A DNA stretch of 64,000 bases from Neocallimastix lanati (nom. inval.). Lineage: Eukaryota > Neocallimastigomycota > Neocallimastigomycetes > Neocallimastigales > Neocallimastigaceae. The stretch is from contig JACVTC010000042.1 of assembly GCA_016946835.1 (NCBI GenBank), forward strand, positions 1,032,001 to 1,096,000. The letters run 5' to 3'. The position numbers were made by a program, and so were the translations under genes. Shown here piece by piece: positions 29,946 to 42,414 of the stretch. Within the stretch, counting starts at the first letter, position 1. Each line of letters begins with the position of its first letter. The notes under the pieces were generated by a model. That model worked only from the letters and a program-made list of their open reading frames with translations, had not been told where the DNA came from and ran no database searches.

Positions 29946-32900
29946 ATGGCTGGAAGAAAAAGAAACCAAGAACAAGTTATCAACCTCACCGGAGAAGATA
30001 TTACACATAACGGAATAACCTTTAATTATTCCGAAAATTTCAACCAAATTACTGAACTAAATACAGAAAACTACCCTGGTTGGAGAAGAAAAATTCTGTA
30101 TTTGCTAACAATAAATAAATTAACCAAATATGTCCTTCATCCAATTGTAAAGAAGTTAAGAAAGAGAGATATAAGAAAAGAATTAACAGATTACCCGGAG
30201 GATCAATTTGATAGTTCGTTAGTTTATGAAAAGAACACTAAAAACATTGATATAACTAACGACATCACGGCCAAATGGATCATCATAAATGGGCTTGGAG
30301 AACAAACACAAAAACTAATAAATGGAAATGAAAAGACCGCTTTTCAAATTTGGAACATCTTCCAAGAATCGTTTACCAAAAGCAAGGATAGAAGAAAAAT
30401 CGAAATCCAAAACAAAATTGAAACAATGAAGTTTGACACCAAGACCGATATAAATATATTCATTGCCAATTTGCAAAATTTAATAGACGAACTTGAGAAA
30501 ATTGACAATGACCTTAGTATAAATACAAAAATCGGCATTCTAAATAGATGCTTACCTGAAGATCTAAGGTGGATAAACGTCTTTCAACATAAGAGTTGGG
30601 AATCATGCTGCTCCTATGTTAAGGAAATAATCCCTAATATCGTTTTATCTAATTTAAAAGAAAAAAATCCAATTCAGGAAAACAACAATAATGTTCTCTT
30701 CAATGCTGAAACAAGAAAGAGCAAGAATTATCGAAACAATAATAGAACTAAAGGTAAAAGAAAAAGCCTCAAAAGGAATAGTGGAAGATGTAACTATTGT
30801 GGAAGAAGAGGACATTACTTCTATGAATGTAAATTCAGAAAAAATAATTTATATAAAAATCAAAACAAAAATAAATTTAATAAAAGAACTAAAAACAAAA
30901 GAAAATTTCAAAACGATATTAATTATGTGAACACTAATGATGCCTCTTCAAGTAATTATGACACAATATACGCAGATGCATTTACTAAAGATTATAATAC
31001 AGAAAATAATATTGAATTAAATTACTGTAACGTTGAAAAAGAATTTTTAAATGAAGATAGTGACAAAAACTTTCTTTCATGTTGGATTTTGGACTCCGGT
31101 GCTTCAATCAATATCACAAGCAATCTTAATCTTCTAATAGACATAAAAAAATGTAATGAAGAAATTAATCTAGCTAATGGACAAATAATTACAGCTGTCC
31201 ATAAAGGAAAATTTAAGGGGTATGTAAACAACAATGAAGTAATACTTAATGAGGTATACTATTCTCCAGCCATCAATAAAAATTTAATATCCATATGCAA
31301 ATTACTAAAAGAAAATTATAAAATTGTTTTTAATAATTCAAATAATAAATCATATGCAATCATTTACGATAGCAATGATAAAAGAATAGTTAACATCACT
31401 GCAACCAAGACTAATACATTTAAAATTTGGTTTTCCAATAATAAAATAAATCTCAATAATAATAACAATCAACATAATAATTTAGAAATAAATTTCACTA
31501 CACCAAATGCAGCAAAGAGATTAAATTTATGGCATAGAAGATTATGTCATTTTGATATTAGCCATATTAAAAACAAATTATTAAAACTTAATACACCAGT
31601 TAATCAATGCCCAATTTGTATGAATTCAAAACTTAAAAATAAACCATATAAGCAAGCAATAAATAGGTCGAAACATATATTTGAATTACTTCACATGGAC
31701 TTGGTTGGTCCTCTTCCTGAATCACTTTATGGTAACAAATATCTTTTTTACAATCCTCGATGACTATTCACGCTATGGATGGACTTTGTTTTTAAAATCT
31801 AAAAGTGACACCTTTAACTCATTTTACAATTGGTTTTTAAGTATTAAAAATAAGTATAATACTAGAATTATATATATTCGAACGGATAATGGTACAGAAT
31901 TTTGCAATAATAATTTTAATTTATTCTTTAAATCTTATGGTATCAAACATCAGCTAACTGTACCATATAACCCATAACAAAATGGAAGGGTGGAACGATT
32001 CAATGGCACCCTAATTAATTCCGCCAAAGCTATGCTGAATGACTCTAAACTTAGTCACCAATTTTGGGAAGATGCTACCTCTACTGCTAATTATATACAT
32101 AATCGCATTCCACACAAAGGAATAAATATGAAAATACCTTATGAAATAATTAACAAAACAAAGGTCAACTATTCAAATATTAAAGTATTTGGATGCAAAG
32201 TTTATTTCTTTATTCCTAAAGTCTTTAGATCTAAATTCGATAACAATACTAAACCAGGGATTTTTCTAGGATACTCTGAAAATCCATCAGCTTACAAAAT
32301 TTTAGATATTACTACTAATAAAATAATCCTATCTAGATCTGTTGCTTTTTTCGAATCCAATCCTGGAAACAGTTATCTTAAAGAATGCTCACCTGAATTT
32401 TCCAATTTTATTCCGGATCACGAAATCAGGGGAGATAATACATATAATACATACTATAATAAAAATACATACGATACCAATACATATAACATTAATCATA
32501 ATATTCAACAAAGATTAAATAAAATTGATTATCCAAGTTCTAAAGAATTTTTTAATTCAGAAAACATCCTAAGTAATTCACCAATATTAAATAATAGTAA
32601 TATACAAAATATATACGAAGATATAATCAATAAAAATAATTCTAAGAATAAAAGAAAATATAACAAAAAACAAAGAAATAATAATTATAGTAACAATAAT
32701 AGTAACAATAACAATGAAAATATCAATAATAATAACCATAACAATAATTTCATTAATAATAATACAAATAATAATAATAATATAAACAATAATAATATTA
32801 ATAATAATGACATTACCAATAATAATTTTATCAATAATAATAATATAAATAATAATAATAATAATAATACAAATAATAGTAATAATAAAATTAGAATTAA

Positions 32901-34737
32901 TAATAATAATATTGAAAATTATAATAATAGCCAAAATAAAGAAGATAATAATAATAAAATAAATGATAATACAGCCAATAAAACAATCAATAACAATAAT
33001 AATATTGAAAGCAGCAGAGTAAATGACAACACAATTATCAATAAAAATTATATTCAACGTAATGGAAACGAAATTATAAATACCCTGTTGACTAATAACA
33101 ATTCATTTAAATTAAATAATATCGAGACCAATAATAAAAAAAGAACTATGAATATTATAAATGAAAGTAATAACAAAAGAAGAAAGACAATAAATACCTT
33201 AAGAGAACCAGAAAATTATAAAGACATTCAAAATTTAATCGATAGAAAAGAGTGGATTAATGCAGTAAATGAAGAATTAAGCAATATGAAAAACTTAAAT
33301 GTATTTAATACAATTAAATATATACCCAAAAATGCCAATATAATTTCCTCACGATGGATTTTCAAATATAAAAGAAATGCGAATGGCGAGATAACAAAAA
33401 GAAAGGCAAGATTGGTAGCACGAGGTTTTACCCAAGAATTTGGAATAGACTTTCATGATACTTTTGCACCAACGTTAAAACACGACTCTATCAGAATTTT
33501 AACTTCAATTGCTGCCCAAAATAATTTTAATATAGAACAAATCGATATAAACGCTGCTTACCTTAATGCCAAGTTAAGTGAAAATATTTATATGAAACCT
33601 CCAGAAGGTCATCCAGATTTTAATAAAAAATACTGGAAATTAAACAAGGCTATATATGGTCTGAAACAAAGCGGACGAGAATGGAATAAAGAAATTAATA
33701 AATTCTTAACTAAAATAGGACTTAGAAGAATGGTAAGTGAACCATGTATATATGTAAAAAATGGTAAAAATAAAAACATTTTATGTATCGTCGGTATTTA
33801 TGTTGACGATATTTTAATCGCTGGAAAAGAGAATGAAATTAAAATTATAAAAGAATATTTCAAAAGAAAATATAAAATAAAAGAAATTGGAGACGTTGAT
33901 TTCGTTATCGGAATAAAATTTGTTAAACACAAAAATGGATATTTTATGCATCAAAGAAGATACATTATAGAGGTTTTAGAAAAATTCAATATGAATAATG
34001 AAAAACCATTAAGGAATACAAAACCAATTACGGACGACAAACTTAGAAATATAAAGTTTAATCAAACTACCTACCGAAGTGCAATAGGAAATTTACTCTA
34101 CATTGCTATATGCACCAGACCTGATATTCTATTTTCGGTAAGTAAAGCAGCACGAAAATCAAATAATCCGAATATGGAAGACTGGAACAATGTCGTACGA
34201 ATACTAAGATATCTTAAAGGAACAACGAGTTACGGGATAAACTATACAAGGAAACTAGGAATAGAAGCCTTTGTTGATGCCGACTTTGCAGGAGATACTG
34301 AAACCAGAAGATCAACAACAGGTTTTTTAGTAACCATGGGCAACGCACCAACTAGCTGGTGTTCCAAGCTACAACACTGTGTGTCAACATCTACTGCAGA
34401 ATCGGAGTATTATAGTCTGAGTGAATGTGGCAAGCACTGCATTTGGTATTTAAACTTAATGAAAGAATTATATTATAATATTAAATGTATTAAAATAAAA
34501 ATAGATAACAAAGCTGCCATATTCAATAGCAAAAATCAATCCATTAATCCGAAGACAAAACATATTGATATAAGAATTCATTATATTAGAGAAATAATAA
34601 ATAAAAATTTTATAAAATTAGAATATATTCAATCTCAAAATAATTTGGCCGACGGATTCACTAAATATCTGAATAACACTCTTATGGAAAAATTCAGAAA
34701 TTCTTTATTATATAAAATTGAGGATTTAAAATTTTAA
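29946..34737 (+). pseudogene. copia-1 gag-pol polyprotein, near-intact (one frameshift, one stop)
   Basis: One long frame encodes, in order: Gag (from MAGRKRNQ), a CCHC zinc knuckle (CNYCGRRGHYFYEC, ~30790), protease (WILDSGAS, ~31085), the pre-integrase zinc motif (WHRRLCH ... CPIC, ~31530-31620) and the integrase start (HMDLVGPLPES). At ~31745-31751 an extra T in a T-run shifts the frame; integrase continues in the next frame (TILDDYSRYGW, YIRTDNGTEF). At 31975 a TAA replaces the Gln of the NPQQNG motif; the frame then resumes with NGRVERFNGT. A long Asn-rich linker (~32590-33010) precedes RT (KARLVARGFTQEF, IYVDDILIAG at ~33799) and RNase H (FVDADFAGDTETRRSTTGF). The stop is at 34737. Two small lesions in an element with near-identical LTRs suggest very recent death or homopolymer errors. 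Confidence 0.9.
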
Positions 34738-34790
34738 TTCTAAAAAATATAGTTAAAATTAAACAAATGTAACATTGAAACGAAGTTACA

Positions 34791-34802
34791 TTTGAGGAGG
34801 AG
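34791..34802 (+). promoter_or_regulatory. copia-1 polypurine tract
   Basis: TTTGAGGAGGAG directly before the LTR start TGTTAAAA, the usual plus-strand primer site. Confidence 0.85.
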
Positions 34803-35007
34803 TGTTAAAATATATTTACTATATTTCATTTTATATTAACCAATCAATTAGTTTAATAAATAATATTCATGTATAAAAGCTTTCTAAATGAATATGTTTT
34901 TCTTTAGTTCTATTTTTTATAAAAAATATATTAATAAATAATAAAATATCTATAATATAAATAAATTAAACTATTATTTAATTATATAAACATTAATGTG
35001 TCTAAAA
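34803..35007 (+). repeat. copia-1 3' LTR
   Basis: 205 bp, TGTTAAAATATATTTAC ... AATGTGTCTAAAA. It contains ATGTATAAAAGCTTTC, a plausible TATA box, near 34870. Confidence 0.9.
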
Positions 35008-35012
35008 ATATT
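35008..35012 (+). repeat. target-site duplication of copia-1 (right), ATATT
   Basis: ATATT, the partner of 23780-23784. The paralogous sequence near 11730 shows the site without insertion. Confidence 0.75.
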
Positions 35013-35492
35013 ATTATTAAATAAATAAATGAATAAATTAATAAATAAATAAAAATTTTCAGAATATGGCGAATGTAAATCATCATTTTTTTTGAAATAT
35101 ATCACATTTTAAATATTTTTAATAATTATTTTTTCAAAGAAATTATATGTGCCATTTTATTTTAATTATTTATTTATTATATTCATAAATAAAAATTTAT
35201 AAAAAATAATATAAGCCACATTCCGAAATGAAATTTTTTGTAAAAATATTTAAAGCCACATTCCAGAACGCACCACCCTCTTTTTAATTATAATTTTTGT
35301 TTATTATATGGAAATATAATAATTTACATTAATTTAAAATAATGTAAAAATTATAAAAAAATTCATGTTAATATATATGAATATGCTATATCATTTACTT
35401 TATTATATAATTTATTTGTTACTAAATTCAGTTTTTACATTAATTTCATATCAATATCTTATTTATTTTATTTTATTATATTATATATATAT
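35013..35492. repeat. right half of MULE-associated repeat plus a reversed repeat segment
   Basis: 35013-35160 continues the repeat interrupted at 23784 (same as 11735-11880). Then AAGCCACATTCC motifs lead to GCACCACCCTC (~35270). 35290-35490 is the reverse complement of 23520-23740. It ends abruptly inside the ATPase-like gene A, which it appears to have truncated. Confidence 0.65.
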
Positions 35493-36512
35493 TTACGGAA
35501 AAAGAAGTTCATAAGCTATGTAAAATTAATAAAAATTTAACCTTTGAAAATTTAAAAAGCTGGTATAATGGATATAAATCGTATAATGGTGAAAAAATTT
35601 TTAATACATGGTCAGTTATTCATGCATTAAATTCGAATATAATTGAAAATTATTGGTCACAAACAGGAAATTTCAATGAAGTAAAAAGAATGATTAATTA
35701 TGATATCGTTGGTGTAAAAGAAGATATTTTGGAAATGATTAATGGTAATGAAATTGAAATAAAATTAGAAAATTATGGAGTAGAAGATATCCGAAAAGAA
35801 TCAGAAGATAATGAACACATAAAGGAAATATTATATTCAAAAATGGTTACTTTTGGATATTTAATATTATGATGGAAAAGTATCCATTCCAAATAAAGAA
35901 TTGAAGGAAGAATTTATAAAAGCTTTAAACGATAAAGAAAGTGATATGCAACATTTCTATAATATGATAAAGAATTCGGATGAAATGTTGGAAGTGACAT
36001 TACATAAAAATGTCAAAAGAATGTGTGAAATTTTAGATATATCACCTATGGAAAAAATTAGCCCTGGGGATAGAGTAGATCATGGAAATTTAAAACGTTT
36101 TATAGATTATTTATATTTTAATGCTCGAACGAAATATAATATTGAAGAAGAATCACCATGTGGTCACGGAAGAGTGGATATTATTTTTCGTCCAAAAAAA
36201 AAAAATAAAGTAAATGGAGAAATTATAATAATTGAATTAAAAGTGAATAGTACAGCAAAAGAAGCTATTAAGCAAATACATCAAAAAAAGTATTATAATG
36301 GTTTAAAAAAAAAAGGATATTATGGAAATATTTTATTAATTGGAATAAATTACGACCAGAAAAAAGTAAAATATAGTTGCGTAATAGAAGAATACAATAA
36401 CAATATGAAGTTATTATTAACATCAGAATCAGGAGCTGAAAGGAAAAGAAGAAATGAACTTGAATTTGATGGTCAATATAAAAGATTGAGGAGTAGTCGT
36501 CGTAAACCCTAA
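35493..36512 (+). pseudogene. AAA-ATPase-like/PD-(D/E)XK protein, copy A, 5'-truncated
   Basis: It begins inside the ATPase domain (KEVHKLCKINKN, SWYNGYKSYNGEKIFNTWSV) and has lost Walker A and B. A 2-base deletion at ~35865 breaks the frame at FGYL; it resumes as VSIPNKELKEEFIKALND. The C-terminal nuclease domain is whole: GHGRVDIIFRP (Asp), 12 A residues in the DNA at ~36193, then GEIIIIELKVN (E-x-K). The family is the AAA-ATPase_like + PD-(D/E)XK_9 type (formerly DUF1703), common in bacteria. Homologous to copies B and C over its whole length. Confidence 0.85.
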
Positions 36513-37461
36513 AAAAAATTAATTTCAAATACTATTAAAATCATAAATAAACATTTAAATTGTAAATAATATATAAAAAAATGATTAAAGTAAATGAATT
36601 TTTTTATATATAATAAAAATTAAAAAAATTTTCTAGCACACCATTAACAAAAATAATAAAAAAATTGATAAAATAAAAAAATATCCACAATGAATAAGGA
36701 CTATTTTTTCAGGTCCATGGAGGGTTAATGGAAAAGGAATAGCCTGTATCAGGTGTACTAATTACAGTTTTCTATGATTTTGATGATAATCTATGGTTAT
36801 CCTTTCTAAAGTGGTTTCTAATACGAAGATAGTAAATTGATATACTGGATATGTTGAAACATTGGAATTGTATTATTATTATAGTGTAATTCCAAAATTT
36901 TTAATCTCTTTTATGGTGTAGGACGAAAAAATAAAAGAAATAAAAATAAAACCTCGTGGGATAACCTTTGTGGATGTCATATTAACACTGATGCTATATC
37001 AGGAATCCCACTTCTTGAGAAAACCGCGGCTTTCTTAAACGAAATAATGTTTAACTATTTCGAATCATCAATAACTCCTATTTAGAAAATTTAAAAACAC
37101 AGTTATCAGGAGAGCCAATATTAAAAAAAAAAAAACAGTTAAACAAGCAAGGAGTAGAGGAGTCCATATCACTATATATGTTCATACTACCAAAAGGAAT
37201 CGAAATTCCTCTTTGGAAAGTCAAATTCAATATTTTCGATATTTAAAATTTATTTTGATTAATTAATTGTATATAAGAAATTATTAATGTTTATTATTTA
37301 TTTATTTTATTTTATTTTAAAAATAATACACTATACCATTTTTTGGTGTTCATATATATTCATTATCAATTTTTTGAATTTTATGGTTTATTTTTTTTAT
37401 AAACAAATATAATATTATCAAATTCATATAATTAATAAAAAGCAAATTATGATTGATTTAT

Positions 37462-37501
<40 letters not shown>

Positions 37502-37559
37502 GTGGTAATATCAGTAACGTATTATATTAAAAGTATGAATTCCAAATAAATATTTGATA
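36513..37559. other. spacer between ATPase copies A and E
   Basis: Non-coding, with the ~400-bp repeat at 36845-37250 and an A-run near 37470. No gene is supported. Confidence 0.55.
36845..37250 (+). repeat. ~400-bp intergenic repeat (copy 1)
   Basis: Shares with 41265-41670: ATAACCTTTGTGGATGTCA, CTATATCAGGAATCC, AACGAAATAATGT, ACTGTTATCAGGAG-type text, ACAGTTAAACAAG and CTACCAAAAGGAAT. Moderately G+C-richer than its surroundings. Both copies lie between ATPase genes. Function unknown; it may be a relic of a gene or of another element. Confidence 0.75.
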
Positions 37560-38770
37560 CATTAAAGGTTTCCAAAGGAATCGAAATTAATCACAATAAA
37601 AATTTTCAAGGAAAATATCATACCATTTATTTATATTTATCAAGAAATGTTATATTTTCCTAACTTTAAACGACTATTTACTTTCAATTAATGAAGAACT
37701 GAAAGAAGATATTGAAATAATATATCATAATTCAGAAATATCAAATGAATATGGTGATTAGATATATAAGAATTTAACTAATTTATCGATGCATAATTAG
37801 GAGTAAAAAGTCTATAAATAAAGAATGCGACTTTATCTATATTTTTTAAAGGATTTAATTAGAAATAATTATTATTAAGCCTTTACTTATATGACAGGAA
37901 TAGTACCAATTACAAAGGATTTTTCTGAGTCTACAATTAATCGATTTATGGAATATATAATATTATATAATAAAAAATATAACCAATATTTCGGATTTAC
38001 TGAGCAAGTATTTCTAGAACTATGTATTAAAAATAATTAATCAACCTTTGAAGACTTAGAGCATAGGCATAATGGATATAAAGCTTATTATAATGTAAAA
38101 ATTTTCAATCCATGGTCAGTTATACATGCATTAATTTGGAATAGCATTTAAAATTATTTTATCAAATCAGGTTGTTACGATAATGAAAAAAAAAAAAAGA
38201 AATTAATTATGAAATTGTCTGTGTAAAATAAGATACTTAAGAATTAATTAATTGAAATAAAATTGAAATAAAAATAAATAACTATAGAGTTGATAATATT
38301 CAAAATGAATTAAAAATTAATTTAGTAGATGATTTCTAAGAAGATTTAGAAAATTATGATTATTTAAAGAATAACTATATTCAATAATAGTTATTTTTGG
38401 ATAATTAACATAATGTGATTGAGATATATTCAAAATAAAGAATTGGAAAAAGAATTATATACACTTTAAAAAAAAAGAATTGATACTCAAATTTTTTATA
38501 ATTTGATAGAATATTCCAATGAAATGTTGAAAGTGACATTAATTAAAATTGTCAAAATAATATGGGAAATTTTAGAAAATCACACATGAAAGAAAGTATT
38601 CCAGCGGAAAAAATTGATTATTTAAATTTAAAATTAGTTATAATAGTTTATGCGTACTTTCATGCTCAAATAAAATATTATTTTGTTGAAGTAAATATTA
38701 ATGAAAGAGTAGAATTTATTTTTTTTAATCCTAAAGAAAAAATAAAATGAATAATGAAATTATAATAATG
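37560..38770 (+). pseudogene. AAA-ATPase-like protein, copy E, heavily decayed
   Basis: Recognisable islands in order, in several frames: NFQGKYHT, AFTYMTGIVPITKDFSESTI, NQYFGFTEQVFLELC, HNGYKAY...KIFNPWSVIHAL, ELEKELYTL, and at the end EFIFFNPKEK followed by IIIMELI. Many stops and indels. It is older than copies A-C. The open frame at 38562-38750 is only a by-product of this decay. Confidence 0.7.
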
Positions 38771-39148
38771 GAATTAATTAAATAAAAACATTGTCCAAAA
38801 TAAAATTTTTACTTCATTAATTTTTTAATATATTAAAATTTTTAATATATTTTTTAATACGTAAATTTTATACAATTACGTATTTTATTAATAAAAGAAG
38901 AAAAAAAAAAAAAAAAAAAGTTGTTAAAAATATTAAAAATAATTAATACTTGATAATTAATATTATATAAGATAATTAAATTATTTTCAAATAGAACATT
39001 TTATTAATAATATTTTAATTTTTTTTTTTGAAAAGAAGTGAATATATAAAAAAACAAGTTTTAATTTATTTATTTATTTTTTTAATGATATAATCATTTT
39101 TTTTGTTAATATATTTAAATTATATATATAAAAAAAAAAAAAAAAAAA

Positions 39149-40913
39149 ATGGAGATTATTATTGATAACCAAGATATGCGTGAAACATTTAAAGGTTTAC
39201 TTAACGAAAACTATTTTATAGATAAATCAAATATAATAAATGATTTTAATAAATTAATTGATAAAAATTCTGAAAAATATGTATTCATTAGAAAACCAAG
39301 AAGATTTGGTAAAACTTCAATAGCAGCCATGTTAGTAACATATTATAGTAAAAGTATTGATTCTAAAGAAATATTTGATAAATTAAAAGTATCAAAATGA
39401 AAAAATTCTGATAAAAAAGAGAAAGAATACGAAATTAAACAATATAAAGAATTTCAAGGAAAATTTCACACCTTATATTTAGATTTATCAAGCAATGTTT
39501 TTTCTTTCAAAAATTTACGTTCTTTTATATCTTCAATTAATAGTAAATTAAAAATAGATATTGAAGAACTAAATCCTAACTCTAAAGTATTAAAGGAATA
39601 TGATGATGATATAGTTGTAAATTTACAAAATTTATATTTAGAAACAGATAAAAAGTTTATTCTTGTTATTGATGAATGGGACTACATAATCACCAATAAA
39701 AAGTTTACAGATAAAGAACGCAACTATTATATTAATTTTTTAACGTATTTATTTAAAGATAATTCCTATTTAGCCTTTGTTTATATGACTGGAATAACAG
39801 CAATTGCGAAGGAATTATCTAAGTCTTCATTAAATTATTTTAAGGAATATACTATGTTAAATGATAAAAAATATTTCGAATATTTTGGATTTACGGAAGA
39901 AGAAGTTCATAAGCTATGTGAAAAATATAAAAATTTGTCCTTTGAAAATTTAGAAAGCTGGTATAATGGATATAAATCGTCTAATGGTAAAAAAATTTAT
40001 AATATATAGTCAGTTATTCAAGTGTTAAATTCGGATATCATTTAAAATTATTGGTCACAAACAGGAAGTTTTAAGGTGGTAAAGAGAATGATTAATTATG
40101 ATATCGTTGGTGTTAAAGAAGAAATTTTAGAATTGATTAATGGTAATAAAATTGAAATAAAATTAGAAAATTATGGAGTAGAAGATATCCGAAAAGAATC
40201 AAAAGAAAAAGAACATGTAAAGGAAATATTGTATTCAAAAAAATAGTTACTTTTGGATATTTAACATACTATGATGGAAAAGTATCCATTCCAAATAAAG
40301 AATTGAAGGAAGAATTTATAAAAGCTTTAAATGATAAAAAAAGTGATATGCAATATTTCTATGATATGATAAATAATTCGGATGAAATGTTGGAAGTGAC
40401 ATTAAATAAAAATGTTAAAAGAATGTGTGAAATTTTAGATATATCACCTATGGAAAAAATTAGCCCTGGGGATAGAGTAGATCATGGAAATTTAAAACGT
40501 GTTATAGATTATTCATATTTTAATGCTTGAACGAAATATAATATTGAAGAAGAATCACCATGTGGTCACGGAAGAGCGGATATTATTTTTCGTCCAAAAA
40601 AAAAAATAAAGTAAATGGAGAAATTATAATAATTGAATTAAAAGTGAATAGTACAGCAAAAGAAGCTAATAAGCAAATACATCAAAAAAAGTATTATAAT
40701 GGTTTAAAAAAAAAAGGATATTATGGAAATATTTTATTAATTGGAATAAATTACGACCAGAAAAAAGTAAAATATAGTTGCGTAATAGAAGAATACAATA
40801 ACAATATGAAGTTATTATCAACATCAGAATCAGGAGCTGAAAGGAAAAGGAGCAATGAACTTGAAATAAATGGTGAAAATAAAAGATTAAAAAGTAGTAG
40901 TAGTAAGCCATAA
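39149..40913 (+). pseudogene. AAA-ATPase-like/PD-(D/E)XK protein, copy B, multiply disrupted
   Basis: Full length against copy C with the same start (MEIIIDNQDMRETF) and Walker A (KPRRFGKTS). Lesions: TGA at 39398 (Gly codon in C), stops near 40006 and 40042, an A-run shift near 40240, TGA near 40528, and an A-tract of 11 (12 in copy A) just before the E-x-K strand of the nuclease at ~40600. Walker B (FILVIDEWDYI), SWYNGYKS and IELKVN remain readable. The C-terminus matches A and C (SSSSKP). Confidence 0.85.
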
Positions 40914-41669
40914 AAAAATTAATTTCAAATACTATTAAAATCATAAAGAAATTATTAAATTGTAAATATCAAATAAAAAAAATGATTAAAGTAAATGAAT
41001 TTTTTTTATATATAATAAAAATTTTATAATATAATAATTAATAAGTTTATTTATTAAAAATTGTACGAAATAAGTAATCAAAAGTTCTAGAAATAATTAA
41101 AAAAATGTTTTAAATATTTTATATTATTTAATTTTTTTTTTTTTTTTTAATATCTTTTTTCTTTTTATTATATATATTATTTAATATTTAATTAATAAAG
41201 ATGAATCAAGTTTGCTGCCTTTAAAAAAATAAATAAAAAAAAAAAAAAAAAATATTGTTTTAAATTGAATATTTTGAAACTTTGGAGTTGTATTATTATT
41301 ATTGTGTATTTCCAAAATTTTTAATCTCTTTCAGGGTGGAAGACTCAAAAATATAAGAAATAAAAATAAAACCTCTTGGAATAACCTTTGTGGATGTCAA
41401 ATTAATACTTATACTATATCAGGAATCCAACTTTTTGAAAAACAGCGGTTTTCATAAACGAAATAATGTCTAACTGTTTCGAATCACCAATGGTTTCTAT
41501 TTAGTAAACCTAAAAACACTGTTATCAGGAGCGCCAATACTATAAAAAAAAAAAAAAACAGTTAAACAAGAAAGGAGTACTAGAGTCCATATTGCTCTAT
41601 GTGGTCATGCTACCAAAAGGAATTAAAATTCTTCTTTGGAAAGTCAATTAGATATTATGTGTTAGAGAA
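40914..41669. other. spacer between ATPase copies B and F
   Basis: A+T-rich DNA matching the spacer after copy A (for example GAATTTTTTTTATATATAAT), then the second copy of the ~400-bp repeat. Confidence 0.55.
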
Positions 41670-41670
41670 A
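41265..41670 (+). repeat. ~400-bp intergenic repeat (copy 2)
   Basis: Direct-orientation partner of 36845-37250. Together with the flanking ATPase copies it shows that a block 'ATPase gene + spacer + decayed ATPase' was duplicated in tandem. Confidence 0.75.
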
Positions 41671-41995
41671 CATTCGAAATAAAGAATTGTAAAAAATTTA
41701 TATACGCTTCAAAAAAAAAGAAGTGATAAACAAATATTTATGATTTGATAGAATATTTCAATGAAATGTTGAAAAAGACATTAATTAAAAATGTCAAAAT
41801 AATGTTGCAAATTTTAGAAAATTACACCTGATTGAAAGTATTCCAACGGAAAAAATTGAATATATATTTTAAAATTAATTATAATAATTTAAGCATACTT
41901 TCATGCTCAAATAAAGTATTATATTGATTAAGTAAATGTTAATGAAAGAGTATATTTTATTTTCTTTTACAAAATAAAATGAATAAAGAAATTAT
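41671..41995 (+). pseudogene. AAA-ATPase-like protein, copy F, short decayed remnant
   Basis: Aligns with 38440-38770 of copy E at DNA level (CAATGAAATGTTGAAA, GAAAGTATTCCAACGGAAAA, ACTTTCATGCTCAAATAAA). Only the region before the nuclease domain remains. Confidence 0.6.
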
Positions 41996-42414
41996 AATAA
42001 TGGAATTAATTAAATAAAAACATTGTTCAAAATAAAATTTTTATTTCATTAATTTTTTAATATAGTAAAATTTTTAATACATTTTTTAATACGTAAATTT
42101 TATACAATTACGTATTTTATTAATAAAAGAAAAAAAAATGATTGGTAAAAAACATTAAAAAATATTTCATACTTCATTTATATTCAATTTTTAATTTGAT
42201 ATTGTTTGAAAATTAGTATTTTATAAGAAAATAAAAATATTTTCAAAAAAAAAATGGTATATTAATAATAATTTAGAGAATATATAAATAAAAAAAGTTA
42301 TAATTTATTTGTTTATTAATTATTATTATTTTTTTTCTTTTGATAAAATACTTACTCTTTTGTTAATAAGTTCATAATAAATATATTTAAATCATTACAA
42401 GAAAAAAAAAAAAA

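Larger units (their letters stand above)
23785..35007 (+). mobile_element. copia-1: complete Ty1/copia-type LTR retrotransposon containing nested copia-2
   Basis: Without the nested insertion and its duplicated 5 bp, the element is about 6.2 kb: 5' LTR (23785-23808 plus 28867-29047), primer binding site (29048-29075), leader, gag-pol (29946-34737), polypurine tract and 3' LTR (34803-35007). The two 205-bp LTRs differ, by eye, only at base 1 (C versus T), so insertion was recent. The ATATT target duplication is intact. The gene order protease-integrase-RT marks it as Ty1/copia (Pseudoviridae-type). Confidence 0.9.

Noticed and set aside
32587-33057. Open frame antisense to the Asn-rich linker of copia-1
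   Set aside because: Poly-Ile/Val sequence is the automatic antisense reading of Asn codons; a shadow.
36268-36528. Minus-strand open frames over the ATPase C-termini (also 40666-40944)
   Set aside because: Antisense shadows conserved only because the sense strand is conserved between copies.
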